A DNA stretch of 64,000 nt from Bradyrhizobium sp. 170 (lineage in GTDB: Bacteria; Pseudomonadota; Alphaproteobacteria; Rhizobiales; Xanthobacteraceae). Made by a program: the position numbers and the translations under genes. Positions 24,439-32,266 of the stretch are shown piece after piece (the first letter of the stretch is position 1; every line of letters starts with the position of its first letter). Where the stretch lies: positions 2,418,001 through 2,482,000 of the forward strand of contig NZ_CP064703.1 in NCBI RefSeq assembly GCF_023101085.1, read 5' to 3'. The notes beneath the pieces were generated by a model, which was not told where the DNA came from, made no database searches, and worked only from the letters and a program-made list of their open reading frames with translations.

Positions 24439-24651
24439 TCACCTGAAGATCAGCCAACCCAGCGGGTTCAGGACGCAGAGCGTTAGGGTGACGCCAAGCA
24501 TAAGTCGCCCAAACTTCTCCAGCGACGATATCTGTGAGGGATCGCGATCCGGCTGGCGATCCAGCCAGCGACGGAAGATGGCTAGCGGCCAACCGAAGAG
24601 CCAACCAAAGATCAGGCCGAAGAGACGTAAAACACCTTCAGGCAAATCCAC
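24439..24651 (-). CDS. small hypothetical membrane protein
   Basis: 70 residues with two hydrophobic stretches: VLRLFGLIFGWLFGWPLAIF (about 7-26) and RLMLGVTLTLCVLNPLGWLIF (about 49-69), separated by a charged linker. Membrane topology is plausible, but there is no family recognition and no strong ribosome site, so this is a tentative gene. Confidence 0.45.
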   Translation of the reverse strand: MDLPEGVLRLFGLIFGWLFGWPLAIFRRWLDRQPDRDPSQISSLEKFGRLMLGVTLTLCVLNPLGWLIFR

Positions 24652-24752
24652 GGCGCATCACTCTGTTCTCAAACGATGGGGCAGCCTATTTTGTGTACGA
24701 TTAACGCTGTGATAAGCGCGTCAATGAAGGCGGGCCAAGTGGAGATGCAGCC

Positions 24753-25166
24753 GTGAACGATCAAAATCCTCCTTCCGCTTCACCCTTCCAGTCCATCCGC
24801 GCCATCGACTACACCGTCATCCTCGTGCGCGATATGGCAGCGATGCGCCGCTTCTATGAAGAGATCCTCCGCTTTCCGCTGACGCGCGAGCTGTCGGCGG
24901 GATGGATCGAATATCAGATCGGCGGCAACACGCTCGCGCTGTCGCGGCCGGGCCGCACCGCGAAGGATGCGCCGACGCCCACGGGTAGCGCTTCGCTGCA
25001 GCTTGCTTTCAAGGTCGCGGTTGATGACGTCGATCGCTGCGCTGACGAGCTGGTGCGGCACGGTGTCGATCTGCTCGAACCGCCGACGAACCAGTCCTTC
25101 GGCCATCGCACGCTGTTCTTCAGGGATCCCGATGGAAACCTGCTGGAAGTGTATGCGGAGATTTGA
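24753..25166 (+). CDS. VOC-family (glyoxalase/dioxygenase fold) protein
   Basis: 137 residues, GTG start with GGAG eight bases upstream. Two beta-alpha-beta-beta-beta modules: IDYTVILVRDMAAMRRFYEE and the second LAFKVAVDDVDRCADELVRHG... FRDPDGNLLEVYAEI. The terminal FRDPDGNLLEVYAE carries the usual metal-ligand Glu. VOC proteins act in glyoxalase, epimerase, dioxygenase and resistance reactions; the specific role cannot be read off. Confidence 0.9.
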   Translation: MNDQNPPSASPFQSIRAIDYTVILVRDMAAMRRFYEEILRFPLTRELSAGWIEYQIGGNTLALSRPGRTAKDAPTPTGSASLQLAFKVAVDDVDRCADELVRHGVDLLEPPTNQSFGHRTLFFRDPDGNLLEVYAEI

Positions 25167-25173
25167 TGAAGAC

Positions 25174-25261
25174 GTAGCCCGGATGGAGCGCAGCGCAATC
25201 CGGGGCAGGTCGCTCCGCAGAGATAGTCCCCCCGGATTTCGCTTCGCTCCTTCCGGGCTAC
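25174..25261. repeat. dispersed palindromic element, family A copy 5
   Basis: GTAGCCCGGATGGAGCGCAG ... TTCGCTCCTTCCGGGCTAC. It begins 8 bases after the VOC stop and ends about 30 bases before the stop of the convergent zinc-ribbon gene. Confidence 0.85.
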
Positions 25262-25292
25262 TCTGGGCGCTACGCCGCCGCGTCGCCGCGCC

Positions 25293-25577
25293 CTAATTCA
25301 GCGTCAGCCACACCAGGTTGCCGCCGTGCTGGCAGGTATTGCAGTGTGCCGGCTGGTTGAAGGTGTCGGCAAGCTGCCATTCCTGCGCTTCGTTGCTCCA
25401 TTGCGCCGTGGCGTGGCAGATAATGTCGTCGGAACCGCAGGCGGCGCAGACCGGCGTGGAGCGGGCGGCCCGATTCACGATCTTCCGCTCGACCGGCTGC
25501 GGCCGGTCTTGGGTAACCCGGTCCTGGGTAATCCGGTCTTGACTGACCCGGTCCTGGACGATTTCGAACGGGTTCAT
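25293..25577 (-). CDS. hypothetical zinc-ribbon protein with pentapeptide repeats
   Basis: 94 residues from ATG 25577 (MNPFEIVQDRV). Residues 8-28 are a repeated QDR(V/I)(S/T) unit (QDRVSQDRITQDRVTQDR) encoded by 15-base tandem repeats. The C-terminal half carries C-x2-C (VCAACGS) and C-x2-C (HCNTCQHGG) about 34 residues apart, with His residues between: a likely zinc ribbon. The block AACGSDDIICHATAQWSN recurs in Bradyrhizobium hypotheticals as far as I recall. Function unknown; nucleic-acid binding is possible. Confidence 0.7.
   Translation of the reverse strand: MNPFEIVQDRVSQDRITQDRVTQDRPQPVERKIVNRAARSTPVCAACGSDDIICHATAQWSNEAQEWQLADTFNQPAHCNTCQHGGNLVWLTLN
25504..25560. repeat. 15-base tandem repeat, about four units, in frame
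   Basis: Units starting CGGTCTTGGGTAACC at 25504, 25519, 25534 and 25549, with a few substitutions. Period 15 keeps the reading frame and encodes QDRVT-type pentapeptides in the 25293-25577 protein. Confidence 0.85.
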
Positions 25578-25820
25578 CAGCTTGACGCGTCGCAACATCG
25601 GCCCTGCATCCATCCGCGAGTTCTGGGAATCGCTTACTTTCAAACTAGCGAATCGGCTTGGCCGTTCCATCGCAAAATTGCGGAATACCCACGTTTTAAA
25701 TGTGATCGTCACCAGCGGGACACAGAAGCGGTTTTTGGTGAGAGAAGGCGGGCCATTGCATCGCACTGCGCCAATGACGCGAGAGACCTTGAAAGATCGA
25801 ACCTGTGGACACGCGCACGC

Positions 25821-25852
25821 AGAACAGCCCGGCATCGATGCCGGGCTGTTCT
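25821..25852. other. perfect 32-base palindrome (strong hairpin)
   Basis: AGAACAGCCCGGCAT / ATGCCGGGCTGTTCT around CG. It lies just past the stop of the 25862-26131 gene. A bidirectional terminator is likely, though a U-run is missing on both sides. Confidence 0.7.
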
Positions 25853-25861
25853 GTCAGATAA

Positions 25862-26131
25862 CTAATACTTCTTTTTGGTCGCGGCCGATCCGGTCGTCGT
25901 CGGCTCCGACGCCGCCGGCGCGGTCGAAGCTTTGCTCTTCTGCATCTTGCCCGGTGCCGCCGCCGTCTTGCTCTTCTTCATCTTGCCCGGTGCCACCGCC
26001 GTCTTGCTCTTCTGCATCGTTTGTCCCGCCGAGTACTCAGACGAACCCGGAGATTTCATTTTTTCGCTCTGCGCAAACGCCGTGGTCGCGACCAGCAGGG
26101 CGGCGGTTGCGGCTATCAATGTTTTCAGCAT
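25862..26131 (-). CDS. small exported Lys/Ala-rich repeat protein
   Basis: 89 residues from ATG 26131, preceded by GGAGGAG. Signal peptide MLKTLIAATAALLVATTAFA (cleavage after AQ). The mature part is low complexity: a 12-residue unit KSKTA(V/A)APGKM(K/Q) occurs about 2.5 times, then Ser/Thr/Ala-rich and ending TKKKY. Strongly basic, so it could bind a negatively charged surface, DNA or polyphosphate in the periplasm; this is inference only. No family recognised. Confidence 0.65.
   Translation of the reverse strand: MLKTLIAATAALLVATTAFAQSEKMKSPGSSEYSAGQTMQKSKTAVAPGKMKKSKTAAAPGKMQKSKASTAPAASEPTTTGSAATKKKY
25933..26019. repeat. 36-base tandem repeat, about 2.4 units, in frame
   Basis: Units begin at 25933, 25969 and 26005 (TGCTCTTCTGCATCTTGCCC and close variants). 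The period encodes the 12-residue repeat of the 25862-26131 protein. Confidence 0.85.
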
Positions 26132-26469
26132 TGGTCTCCTCCTATCATAGGCAACCAAGCAAACGTGTCGTTCACGGCGAAGTTCCGCTTTTCCCCGATT
26201 ACGTTTTCGGTTGTCATGCAGATGAACAGGCCTTCATCTTCCGCGTCGAAATTTTCGCGTTCGCACTTCCGCCGGACCTCATCCTGAGGGTTTATGGTCC
26301 CACGGGCTTTGCGCGTAGAGGAAAAGTTCTTCAATCTTTTCAAGCTGATTTGCCCCGTCCAGTCCTGCGCGAAAAAAGAATCCTGTTCTCGCGCAACCCA
26401 AATCAGTCCTAGAACTCCCGCCATCCCGGCCCGCAAGAGGGGCGTATCGCGATCGTCACGGACGTTGGG

Positions 26470-26895
26470 TCGGGGATGCGGTGGACGCGAAAGCGCCGGC
26501 GCGTGATGCGGATCGCAGGGCGGTTTCCCGTGAGCGATCTCTAGCGTGTCAGACGAACGGCGCATTTGCGTACGGCAAAACCGTGTGGTCCTGGCACCCG
26601 TGGCTGGTGTCAAGCCGGCGGAGGTTTGCAAAGCTCAACCGGGCGATGCGAGCCGCCAATTCGCCGGCGACGGAGGCAAGACGAATTCGTCTCCGGGGAG
26701 AGCTCGGCATAAGCCGTCAAACCATTGCGCAGGGAAGGCCGGATGCCCCGGCTGATACCTGTATGCTCGTGTGCGTTTTCTCTGCGCCTATTGCACACGA
26801 GACCGCGGGTGCCAGCCAGCACCCGGCCTTCCCTGCGCCCTCTGATTTTGTGGGGGCTGAGAATTCAGCAGAACTCGGGCGCATTGTGTCGCGAG
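26470..26895. repeat. putative long dispersed repeat (about 430 bp), no gene
   Basis: The section contains blocks such as GTGTCAGACGAACGGCGCAT, GTACGGCAAAACCGTGTGGT, TGGCACCCGTGGCTGGTGTC, GACGGAGGCAAGACGAATTC, CATAAGCCGTCAAACCATTG and GTATGCTCGTGTGCGTTTTC. I recognise these as an interspersed repeat whose spurious translations (MSDERR..., ...RHKPSNHCAGKAG...) are annotated as hypothetical proteins in many Bradyrhizobium genomes. Boundaries are estimates. The flanking region 26132-26470 shows no gene either. Confidence 0.55.
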
Positions 26896-26918
26896 ATCGA
26901 GAACTCATGTCTATCCGC

Positions 26919-27001
26919 GTCATTGCGAGCGAAACGAAGCAATCCATCGCGCCGCATAAAGGAAGAATGGATTGCTTCGTCGCTTCGCTCCTCGCAATGA
27001 C
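26919..27001. repeat. dispersed palindromic element, family D copy 2
   Basis: GTCATTGCGAGCGAAACGAA ... CGCTCCTCGCAATGAC; arms complementary. Directly follows the long repeat. Confidence 0.9.
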
Positions 27002-27038
27002 GGCTATTAACTACCGTCGTCCCTGCGAACGCAGCACC

Positions 27039-27125
27039 GTAGGGTGGGCAAAGGCGCGCTTGCGCCGTGCCCACCATCTATCCAGTGGCACAGATGGTGG
27101 GCACGCTACGCTTTGCCCACCCTAC
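27039..27125. repeat. dispersed palindromic element, family C copy 3 (best preserved)
   Basis: GTAGGGTGGGCAAAGGCGCG ... CGCTTTGCCCACCCTAC with inner GTGCCCACCATCT / AGATGGTGGGCAC. Lies 24 bases from the stop of scfR and may double as its terminator. Confidence 0.9.
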
Positions 27126-27149
27126 ATTCCCGCAATGACGACTAAGCCC

Positions 27150-28595
27150 TCACAACTCCCGCGCATTCGAAAACGCGAACGAACTCACCCGTCGCGTGTT
27201 CTCATCCAAAATCAGCGTGCGCGTGATCGGCGGCTCGGCGCGCTGGGCGCAGTTCTCGCGCTCGCAGAGCCGGCAGTTGACGCCGATCGGCGTGCCCTCG
27301 GCTTTTTCCAGGTCCATGCCGGCGGCATAAACCAGCTTCGATGCATGTCGGATTTCGCAACCAAGGCCGATCGCAAAGCGCGGCTGCGGTTGCGGGTGCG
27401 GGGCGATCGGCCGGCGCACCATCTGCGCGATCGAGAAATAGCGCGTGCCGTCGGGCAGTTCGATCACCTGCTTGAGCAGGCGGTCCGGCGTGTCGAAGGT
27501 CGAGTGCACGTTCCACAGCGGGCAGGTGCCGCCGAACTTCGAGAACGGAAACGTACCGGAGGAGAATCTTTTGGAGACGTTGCCGGCATTGTCGACGCGC
27601 AACAGGAAGAACGGCACGCCGCGCGCGTTCGGCCGCTGCAGCGTGGTGAGGCGATGGCAGACCTGCTCGAAGCCGGCATTGAATCGCTGCGCCAGCACAT
27701 GCACGTCGTAGTTCAGCGCCTCGGCCGCGCTATGGAACGGCTGATAGGGCATCATCACGGCGGCGGCGAAATAATTCGCCAGCGTAATCCGATAAAGCCG
27801 CCGCGGCGTATCGTCGAGGGGACCGGCGCGGTTGACGATGGCGTCGATGCTGGCGCCGCATTCGGCGAGCCCAATCTGCAGCGCAAGCTGGAAGGCGCGG
27901 CCGGAGCCGTCGACCAGTTCGGAAATCAAAAGCTGCCGGCGATGGCGGTCGAACCGCCGCAGCGTCTCGCGCATCACGTCAACAGGCATGATGCGGGTGA
28001 CGATCGAATGCTTTTCGCGCAGCCGCGCCGAAAGTGCTGCGAACAATTCCTCGGCGGAGACGTTCAGTTCGTCGCGCAGGTTTTCCGCGGCCTGTTCCAG
28101 TTCCGGAAAATAGTTGCGGTTGGCCTCGATCAGGTCGCGCACGCGCTCGATCGGGTTGGCCTCGAAGCGGGAGCCTTCGTCGCGGTCGGCCATTTGCGCC
28201 GCGACCAGCGTTTCGCCGCGGCGGGCCTCGGTATAGGCGGCGTAGAGGCGCTGCAGGGAGTGGGTGACGCCCGGGCACAGTTCGGCGAGGTCGCGCAGTT
28301 CCTGCTTCGGCAGGTCGATCTGACGGAACAGGGGGTCAGAGAAGATTTCGTTCAGCTCGGCGAAAAAACGATCCTCGTCGGCGGTGGCGAGGTCGCGCAA
28401 ATCGAGGTCATAGGTCTCAGCCAGCCGCAGCAGGATCTGCGCCGTCACCGGACGCTGGTTCCGCTCTATCAGGTTGATATAGCTCGGCGAAATCCCGAGT
28501 CCCTCGGCGATCTGGGTCTGCGACAGCCCAAGTTGCTGGCGGATCCGCCGGAAGCGGGGCCCGACGAAAAGCTTCTTTCCGGAATCGGTGGCCAT
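27150..28595 (-). CDS. ScfR-type short-chain acyl regulator
   Basis: 481 residues from ATG 28595, preceded by AAGGAACC. N-terminal XRE helix-turn-helix (about 12-66: RRIRQQLGLSQTQIAEGLGI, SPSYINLIERNQRPVT), a middle IrrE-like region (about 160-300) and a C-terminal DUF2083-type domain with FFLLRVDNAGNVSKRFSSG and a Cys cluster CRLCERENC near 446-454. This architecture is that of short-chain fatty acyl-CoA responsive regulators (RamB/ScfR). It is divergent from isocitrate lyase, the classic arrangement for control of the glyoxylate bypass. The Cys cluster may sense acyl-CoA state or metal; not shown. Confidence 0.9.
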   Translation of the reverse strand: MATDSGKKLFVGPRFRRIRQQLGLSQTQIAEGLGISPSYINLIERNQRPVTAQILLRLAETYDLDLRDLATADEDRFFAELNEIFSDPLFRQIDLPKQELRDLAELCPGVTHSLQRLYAAYTEARRGETLVAAQMADRDEGSRFEANPIERVRDLIEANRNYFPELEQAAENLRDELNVSAEELFAALSARLREKHSIVTRIMPVDVMRETLRRFDRHRRQLLISELVDGSGRAFQLALQIGLAECGASIDAIVNRAGPLDDTPRRLYRITLANYFAAAVMMPYQPFHSAAEALNYDVHVLAQRFNAGFEQVCHRLTTLQRPNARGVPFFLLRVDNAGNVSKRFSSGTFPFSKFGGTCPLWNVHSTFDTPDRLLKQVIELPDGTRYFSIAQMVRRPIAPHPQPQPRFAIGLGCEIRHASKLVYAAGMDLEKAEGTPIGVNCRLCERENCAQRAEPPITRTLILDENTRRVSSFAFSNAREL

Positions 28596-28617
28596 GGCAG
28601 GTTCCTTGACCTGATTG

Positions 28618-28668
28618 TGACAAAAATTACAAAATGACATCTATGACAAGTTCATATGTTACATGACA
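28618..28668. promoter_or_regulatory. TGACA repeat cluster in the scfR-aceA gap, candidate operator
   Basis: TGACA occurs at 28618, 28635, 28644 and 28664 in an AT-rich stretch just upstream of scfR, spacings 17, 9 and 20. The cluster overlaps the scfR leader or promoter and lies about 150 bases from aceA. It could be where ScfR binds to regulate itself and aceA; no characterised motif was matched. Confidence 0.4.
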
Positions 28669-28816
28669 TCACCATTCAAAATCAAGGTATCTATACGAAT
28701 TGGGAAGTTTAGCGTTTAGCTCTCGGAACGTTTCGCAATGCACTGTCAAGAATGTCGATTAGGGAAGTGGCGAAGACAAGCGCTGCAGATCTGTCGTCAC
28801 CGAAAGGATTACGCAC

Positions 28817-30454
28817 ATGAACTACCAGCCACGCGGCATCAGCGACCCGGCTATCCAGGGACCGGCTTCCTATCTGAGCGAGATTGGAGCTGCTGAAGCG
28901 CTCCTCAAGAACCAGCCGACCTGGAACGGCGTCACCGCCGAAGCCGTGGCGCGGATGCGTCTGCAGAACCGCTTCAAGACCGGCCTGGACATCGCTCGGT
29001 ACACGGCAGCGCTGATGCGCAGCGATATGGCTGCCTATGACGCCGATCCCACCAAGTACACCCAGTCGCTCGGTTGCTGGCATGGCTTCATCGCGCAGCA
29101 GAAGCTGATTTCGGTCAAGAAGCATTTCGGTACGACCGATCGCCGCTATCTGTATCTCTCCGGCTGGATGATCGCAGCACTGCGCTCCGAGTTCGGACCG
29201 CTTCCCGATCAGTCGATGCACGAGAAGACCTCGGTGCCGGCGCTGATCGAAGAGCTCTACACCTTCCTCCGTCAGGCGGACTCCCGTGAGCTCAACGATA
29301 TCTTCCGCGCCCTCGACGCCGCTCGCAAGGCAGGCGACCAGGCGAAGGAAAAGGCATTGATCGAAAAGGTCGACAACTTCCGGACGCATGTCGTGCCCGT
29401 CATCGCCGACATCGACGCTGGTTTCGGTAATGCGGAGGCGACCTATCTGCTCGCAAAGAAGATGATTGAAGCAGGTGCGTGCGCTCTGCAGATCGAAAAT
29501 CAGGTCTCCGACGAAAAGCAGTGCGGTCACCAGGACGGCAAGGTGACTGTGCCGCACGAGGTGTTCCTGGCGAAGATCCGGGCCTGCCGCCATGCCTTCC
29601 TCGAACTGGGCGTCGAAGACGGCATCATCGTGACCCGCACCGACTCGCTGGGGGCCGGTCTCACGCAGCAAATCGCTGTGAGCCACAAGCCCGGCGACCT
29701 CGGCGATCAGTACAACAGCTTCCTGGATTGCGAGGAAGTGACAGCCGCCAACGCCAGGAATGGCGATGTCATCATCAACCGCAACGGCAAGATGATGCGT
29801 CCGAAGCGGCTTGCCAGCAACCTCTACCAGTTCCGTGCCGGCACGGGCGAAGATCGCTGCGTGCTCGACTCCATCACATCGCTGCAGAACGGTGCCGACC
29901 TGCTGTGGATCGAGACCGAGAAGCCGCATATTGAGCAGATCGCCAAGATGGTTGACCGCATTCGCGAGGTCATTCCGAACGCGAAGCTGGCCTACAATAA
30001 TTCGCCCTCGTTCAACTGGACGCTCAACTTCCGTTGGCAGGTCTATGACGCGATGAAGGAAGCCGGCAAGGATGTCAGCAAGTACAATCGGGCCGAACTG
30101 ATGAAGCCGGAATACGACGATACGCCGCTGGCCATTGAAGCCGACGAGCGCATCCGCACCTTCCAGGCCGATTCAGCCAAGCGTGCCGGCATCTTCCACC
30201 ATCTGATCACGTTGCCGACCTATCACACGGCAGCTCTGTCGACTGATAATCTCGCAAGAGAGTATTTCGGCGAGCAGGGCATGCTGGGCTATGTGAAGAA
30301 TGTTCAGCGCCAGGAAATCCGTCAGGGTATCGCCTGCGCCAAGCATCAGAACATGGCCGGCTCCGATATCGGCGACGATCACAAGGAATATTTCGCCGGT
30401 GATGCCGCTCTGAAGGCGGGCGGCGCCCACAACACGATGAACCAGTTCGGCTAA
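28817..30454 (+). CDS. aceA: isocitrate lyase
   Basis: 545 residues, the long form. Catalytic loop reads EKQCGH at 233-238 with Cys236, and the context SDEKQCGHQDGKVTVP is the form seen in long proteobacterial isocitrate lyases rather than the KKCGH of E. coli. Mg-binding stretch DIDAGFGNAEA at 198-208 is present. Cleaves isocitrate to succinate and glyoxylate, the first step of the glyoxylate bypass used on acetate, fatty acids or C2 compounds. Divergent from ScfR, its probable regulator. A DUF4170 gene follows 25 bases later. Ribosome site GAAAGGATTACGCAC is acceptable. Confidence 0.95.
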   Translation: MNYQPRGISDPAIQGPASYLSEIGAAEALLKNQPTWNGVTAEAVARMRLQNRFKTGLDIARYTAALMRSDMAAYDADPTKYTQSLGCWHGFIAQQKLISVKKHFGTTDRRYLYLSGWMIAALRSEFGPLPDQSMHEKTSVPALIEELYTFLRQADSRELNDIFRALDAARKAGDQAKEKALIEKVDNFRTHVVPVIADIDAGFGNAEATYLLAKKMIEAGACALQIENQVSDEKQCGHQDGKVTVPHEVFLAKIRACRHAFLELGVEDGIIVTRTDSLGAGLTQQIAVSHKPGDLGDQYNSFLDCEEVTAANARNGDVIINRNGKMMRPKRLASNLYQFRAGTGEDRCVLDSITSLQNGADLLWIETEKPHIEQIAKMVDRIREVIPNAKLAYNNSPSFNWTLNFRWQVYDAMKEAGKDVSKYNRAELMKPEYDDTPLAIEADERIRTFQADSAKRAGIFHHLITLPTYHTAALSTDNLAREYFGEQGMLGYVKNVQRQEIRQGIACAKHQNMAGSDIGDDHKEYFAGDAALKAGGAHNTMNQFG

Positions 30455-30479
30455 CGGGCCGGGCAACAGGAGACTGACA

Positions 30480-30689
30480 ATGACCAAAGGCAGCAATTTC
30501 TGGGTGATTGGCGGCGAGTTCGGATCGATGAACTTCCACAAGCTCGTGGAAGGCTCGGCCCAGGTTCAGGGACCCTTCAAGACCCGCAAAGAGGCCGAGG
30601 ATGCCTGGCGCACGGTCTCTGAAGAGAACCGCCACAAGGCGGGGGTGCGCTTTTCGATCGTCGAAGAGCCCTCCCGCGTCTCGGCCTGA
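30480..30689 (+). CDS. DUF4170 family protein
   Basis: 69 residues starting MTKGSNFWVIGGEFGSMNFH, the family signature, followed by PFKTRKEAEDAWRTVSEENR and VRFSIVEE. Small cytosolic alphaproteobacterial protein of unknown function. The gap after aceA is 25 bases and includes AGGAGACTGACA, a strong ribosome site, so the two are co-transcribed; a terminator follows at 30720. Confidence 0.85.
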   Translation: MTKGSNFWVIGGEFGSMNFHKLVEGSAQVQGPFKTRKEAEDAWRTVSEENRHKAGVRFSIVEEPSRVSA

Positions 30690-30719
30690 TAAAACTTAAG
30701 GAAACGGCCCAAGGACAGG

Positions 30720-30759
30720 CGGCCCCATCCGGATCTCCGGGTGGGGCCGTTTGCGTTTG
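30720..30759 (+). terminator. rho-independent terminator after aceA-DUF4170
   Basis: Stem CGGCCCCATCCGG / CCGGGTGGGGCCG (one G-U-type mismatch) followed by TTTGCGTTT on the plus strand. Confidence 0.8.
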
Positions 30760-30763
30760 GGAT

Positions 30764-30832
30764 TCTCCCTCTCCCCGTCCTTCACGGGGTCGAGACGAGC
30801 GAAGCTCGCTCCTAGAGGGCCGGGGTGAGGGG
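30764..30832. repeat. dispersed repeat, family G
   Basis: TTCTCCCTCTCCCCGTCCTT ... CGGGGTGAGGG. This CTCTCCCCG...GGGGTGAGGGG pattern is a common intergenic repeat in the group; single copy here. CGAGCGAAGCTCGCTC inside is a small palindrome. Confidence 0.55.
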
Positions 30833-30954
30833 CTCTCGCCGCAGACTCAGAACCCAGTGGATCGCTAACCCATTGCAAACAAACAGCCATTGCGCGCAAC
30901 ATAGTTACTGATAGGTTAACCGGGCCCACCCTCCCAGGATAAAGGCGGCTTACG

Positions 30955-31509
30955 ATGTCAAACGCGCAAAACACCGGCAACGAGGCCCGCGACATGCGAC
31001 CGACGCGGTTGCGCGACGCGCTCCGCCAGGCCCGCATCGAGGCCGCCGACCGCACCGGCGTCGTGGTCGAACTGCGCGATGCCGAGGTCGCCCGGCTCGA
31101 GATCCTGAACGAGGCGCTCGATCCGCTGTTCGCCGAGGTGCCCGGGCAGATCGACCTGTTCGATCGCGGCGTCAGCCAGGGCGAGACGCCGCGGCTGTGG
31201 ATCGATGTGGTGGCGCATGTGGTGATGGGGCGCGACAAGCGCATCTACCGCTTCGTGCAGGATACGCGCTTCGGCCGCATCGTGATCGCCGAGTCGCATG
31301 ACGTGCCTGTCATCGTCGATGCCGTCACCGGCTATGTCGCGCGCCGCATGATCGAGCGCGAACATGCGATGATGGTAACGAAGGCGGCCGAGCCGGCCGT
31401 GGAGAAAAAGCCGCGCCGCCGCGGCTTCGGCATGTTCGTGCTCGGCTTCCTGCTGGGCGCGGTGGCGCTGTTCGGATTGGCGCTGTATGCGAGCTTGAAG
31501 AATATCTGA
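30955..31509 (+). CDS. conserved hypothetical, C-terminal membrane anchor
   Basis: 184 residues. The cytosolic part (about 1-150) has ARLEILNEALDPLFAEVPGQ and WIDVVAHVVMGRDKRIYRFV, and then a basic KKPRRRGFG precedes one C-terminal membrane helix (FVLGFLLGAVALFGLALYA, about 162-180): a tail-anchored topology. Conserved within Bradyrhizobium by my recollection; function unknown. The following gene starts 26 bases later. Confidence 0.75.
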   Translation: MSNAQNTGNEARDMRPTRLRDALRQARIEAADRTGVVVELRDAEVARLEILNEALDPLFAEVPGQIDLFDRGVSQGETPRLWIDVVAHVVMGRDKRIYRFVQDTRFGRIVIAESHDVPVIVDAVTGYVARRMIEREHAMMVTKAAEPAVEKKPRRRGFGMFVLGFLLGAVALFGLALYASLKNI

Positions 31510-31535
31510 CGGCGGCTCGGGCATTCGGGGGCATC

Positions 31536-32243
31536 GTGGCAGCCGCTTCAACCATACCGTTGTTCGCCCTGCTTGTCGGCGCACTGTTCGGAACTTCCTG
31601 GCTGTACGGCAAGTGGCGCACGCTGCGCCGCGCCGAATTCATCCGTACCTTTCGCTGGCCGCGCGGCCTGCTCGAGCGGCTGGAGAAGCATCACCCCGGC
31701 TTTGAGCGCAAGGACAGCGCGCTGGTCTCGCGAGGCTTGCGGCAATTTTTCCTCGCCTATCTGATGAGCGGCAGGCGCCACGTCTCGATGCCCTCGCAAG
31801 TCGCCGACGACCTCTGGCACGAATTCATCCTGTACACGCGCGACTACGACGCGTTCTGCCGCCGCGCCTTCGGTGGTTTCCTCCACCATACCCCCGCCGT
31901 CGTCCTCAGCGAGCATCGCAAGAGCAACGAAGGCCTGCGCCGCGTCTGGTGGTATTGCTGCAAATACGAGAACATCGATCCCGTCAACCCGACGCGGCTG
32001 CCGCTGTTGTTTGCGCTCGACAGCAAGCTCAACATTGGAAACGGGTTCGTCTATCATCCCGACTGCGAAGAGCTGCGCAAGAACGGCAGCGGCGCCGCGC
32101 ATTGCGGCGGCGATTTCGCAGATACGTCGTTCGACGGCAGTTCGGACGGGTTTGGCGATACCGGCAGCGAAGCAGGCGGTGATAGTGGCGGCGACGGCGG
32201 TGGTGGTGGCGACGGGGGCGGCGGCTGCGGCGGCGGGGATTGA
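31536..32243 (+). CDS. GRDP-like glycine-rich domain protein, membrane-anchored
   Basis: 235 residues, GTG start. N-terminal membrane segment (about 5-22, STIPLFALLVGALFGTSWLY). The core DDLWHEFILYTRDYDAFCRR and AFGGFLHHTP matches the domain found in plant and bacterial glycine-rich domain (GRDP) proteins (D-x-L-W-H-x-F-I-L). The C-terminus (about 195-235) is a Gly/Asp run with a single Cys. Function unknown. The tail resembles that of the 1642-1908 protein. Confidence 0.75.
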   Translation: MAAASTIPLFALLVGALFGTSWLYGKWRTLRRAEFIRTFRWPRGLLERLEKHHPGFERKDSALVSRGLRQFFLAYLMSGRRHVSMPSQVADDLWHEFILYTRDYDAFCRRAFGGFLHHTPAVVLSEHRKSNEGLRRVWWYCCKYENIDPVNPTRLPLLFALDSKLNIGNGFVYHPDCEELRKNGSGAAHCGGDFADTSFDGSSDGFGDTGSEAGGDSGGDGGGGGDGGGGCGGGD

Positions 32244-32266
32244 GGACTTCGCGGCGTTGCGGGCCG

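Noticed and set aside
26481..28637. Long plus-strand open frame (about 718 residues) across the repeat block and antisense to scfR
   Set aside because: The scfR frame on the other strand has full family motifs; this frame crosses an interspersed repeat and has Arg/Gln/His-rich shadow composition.
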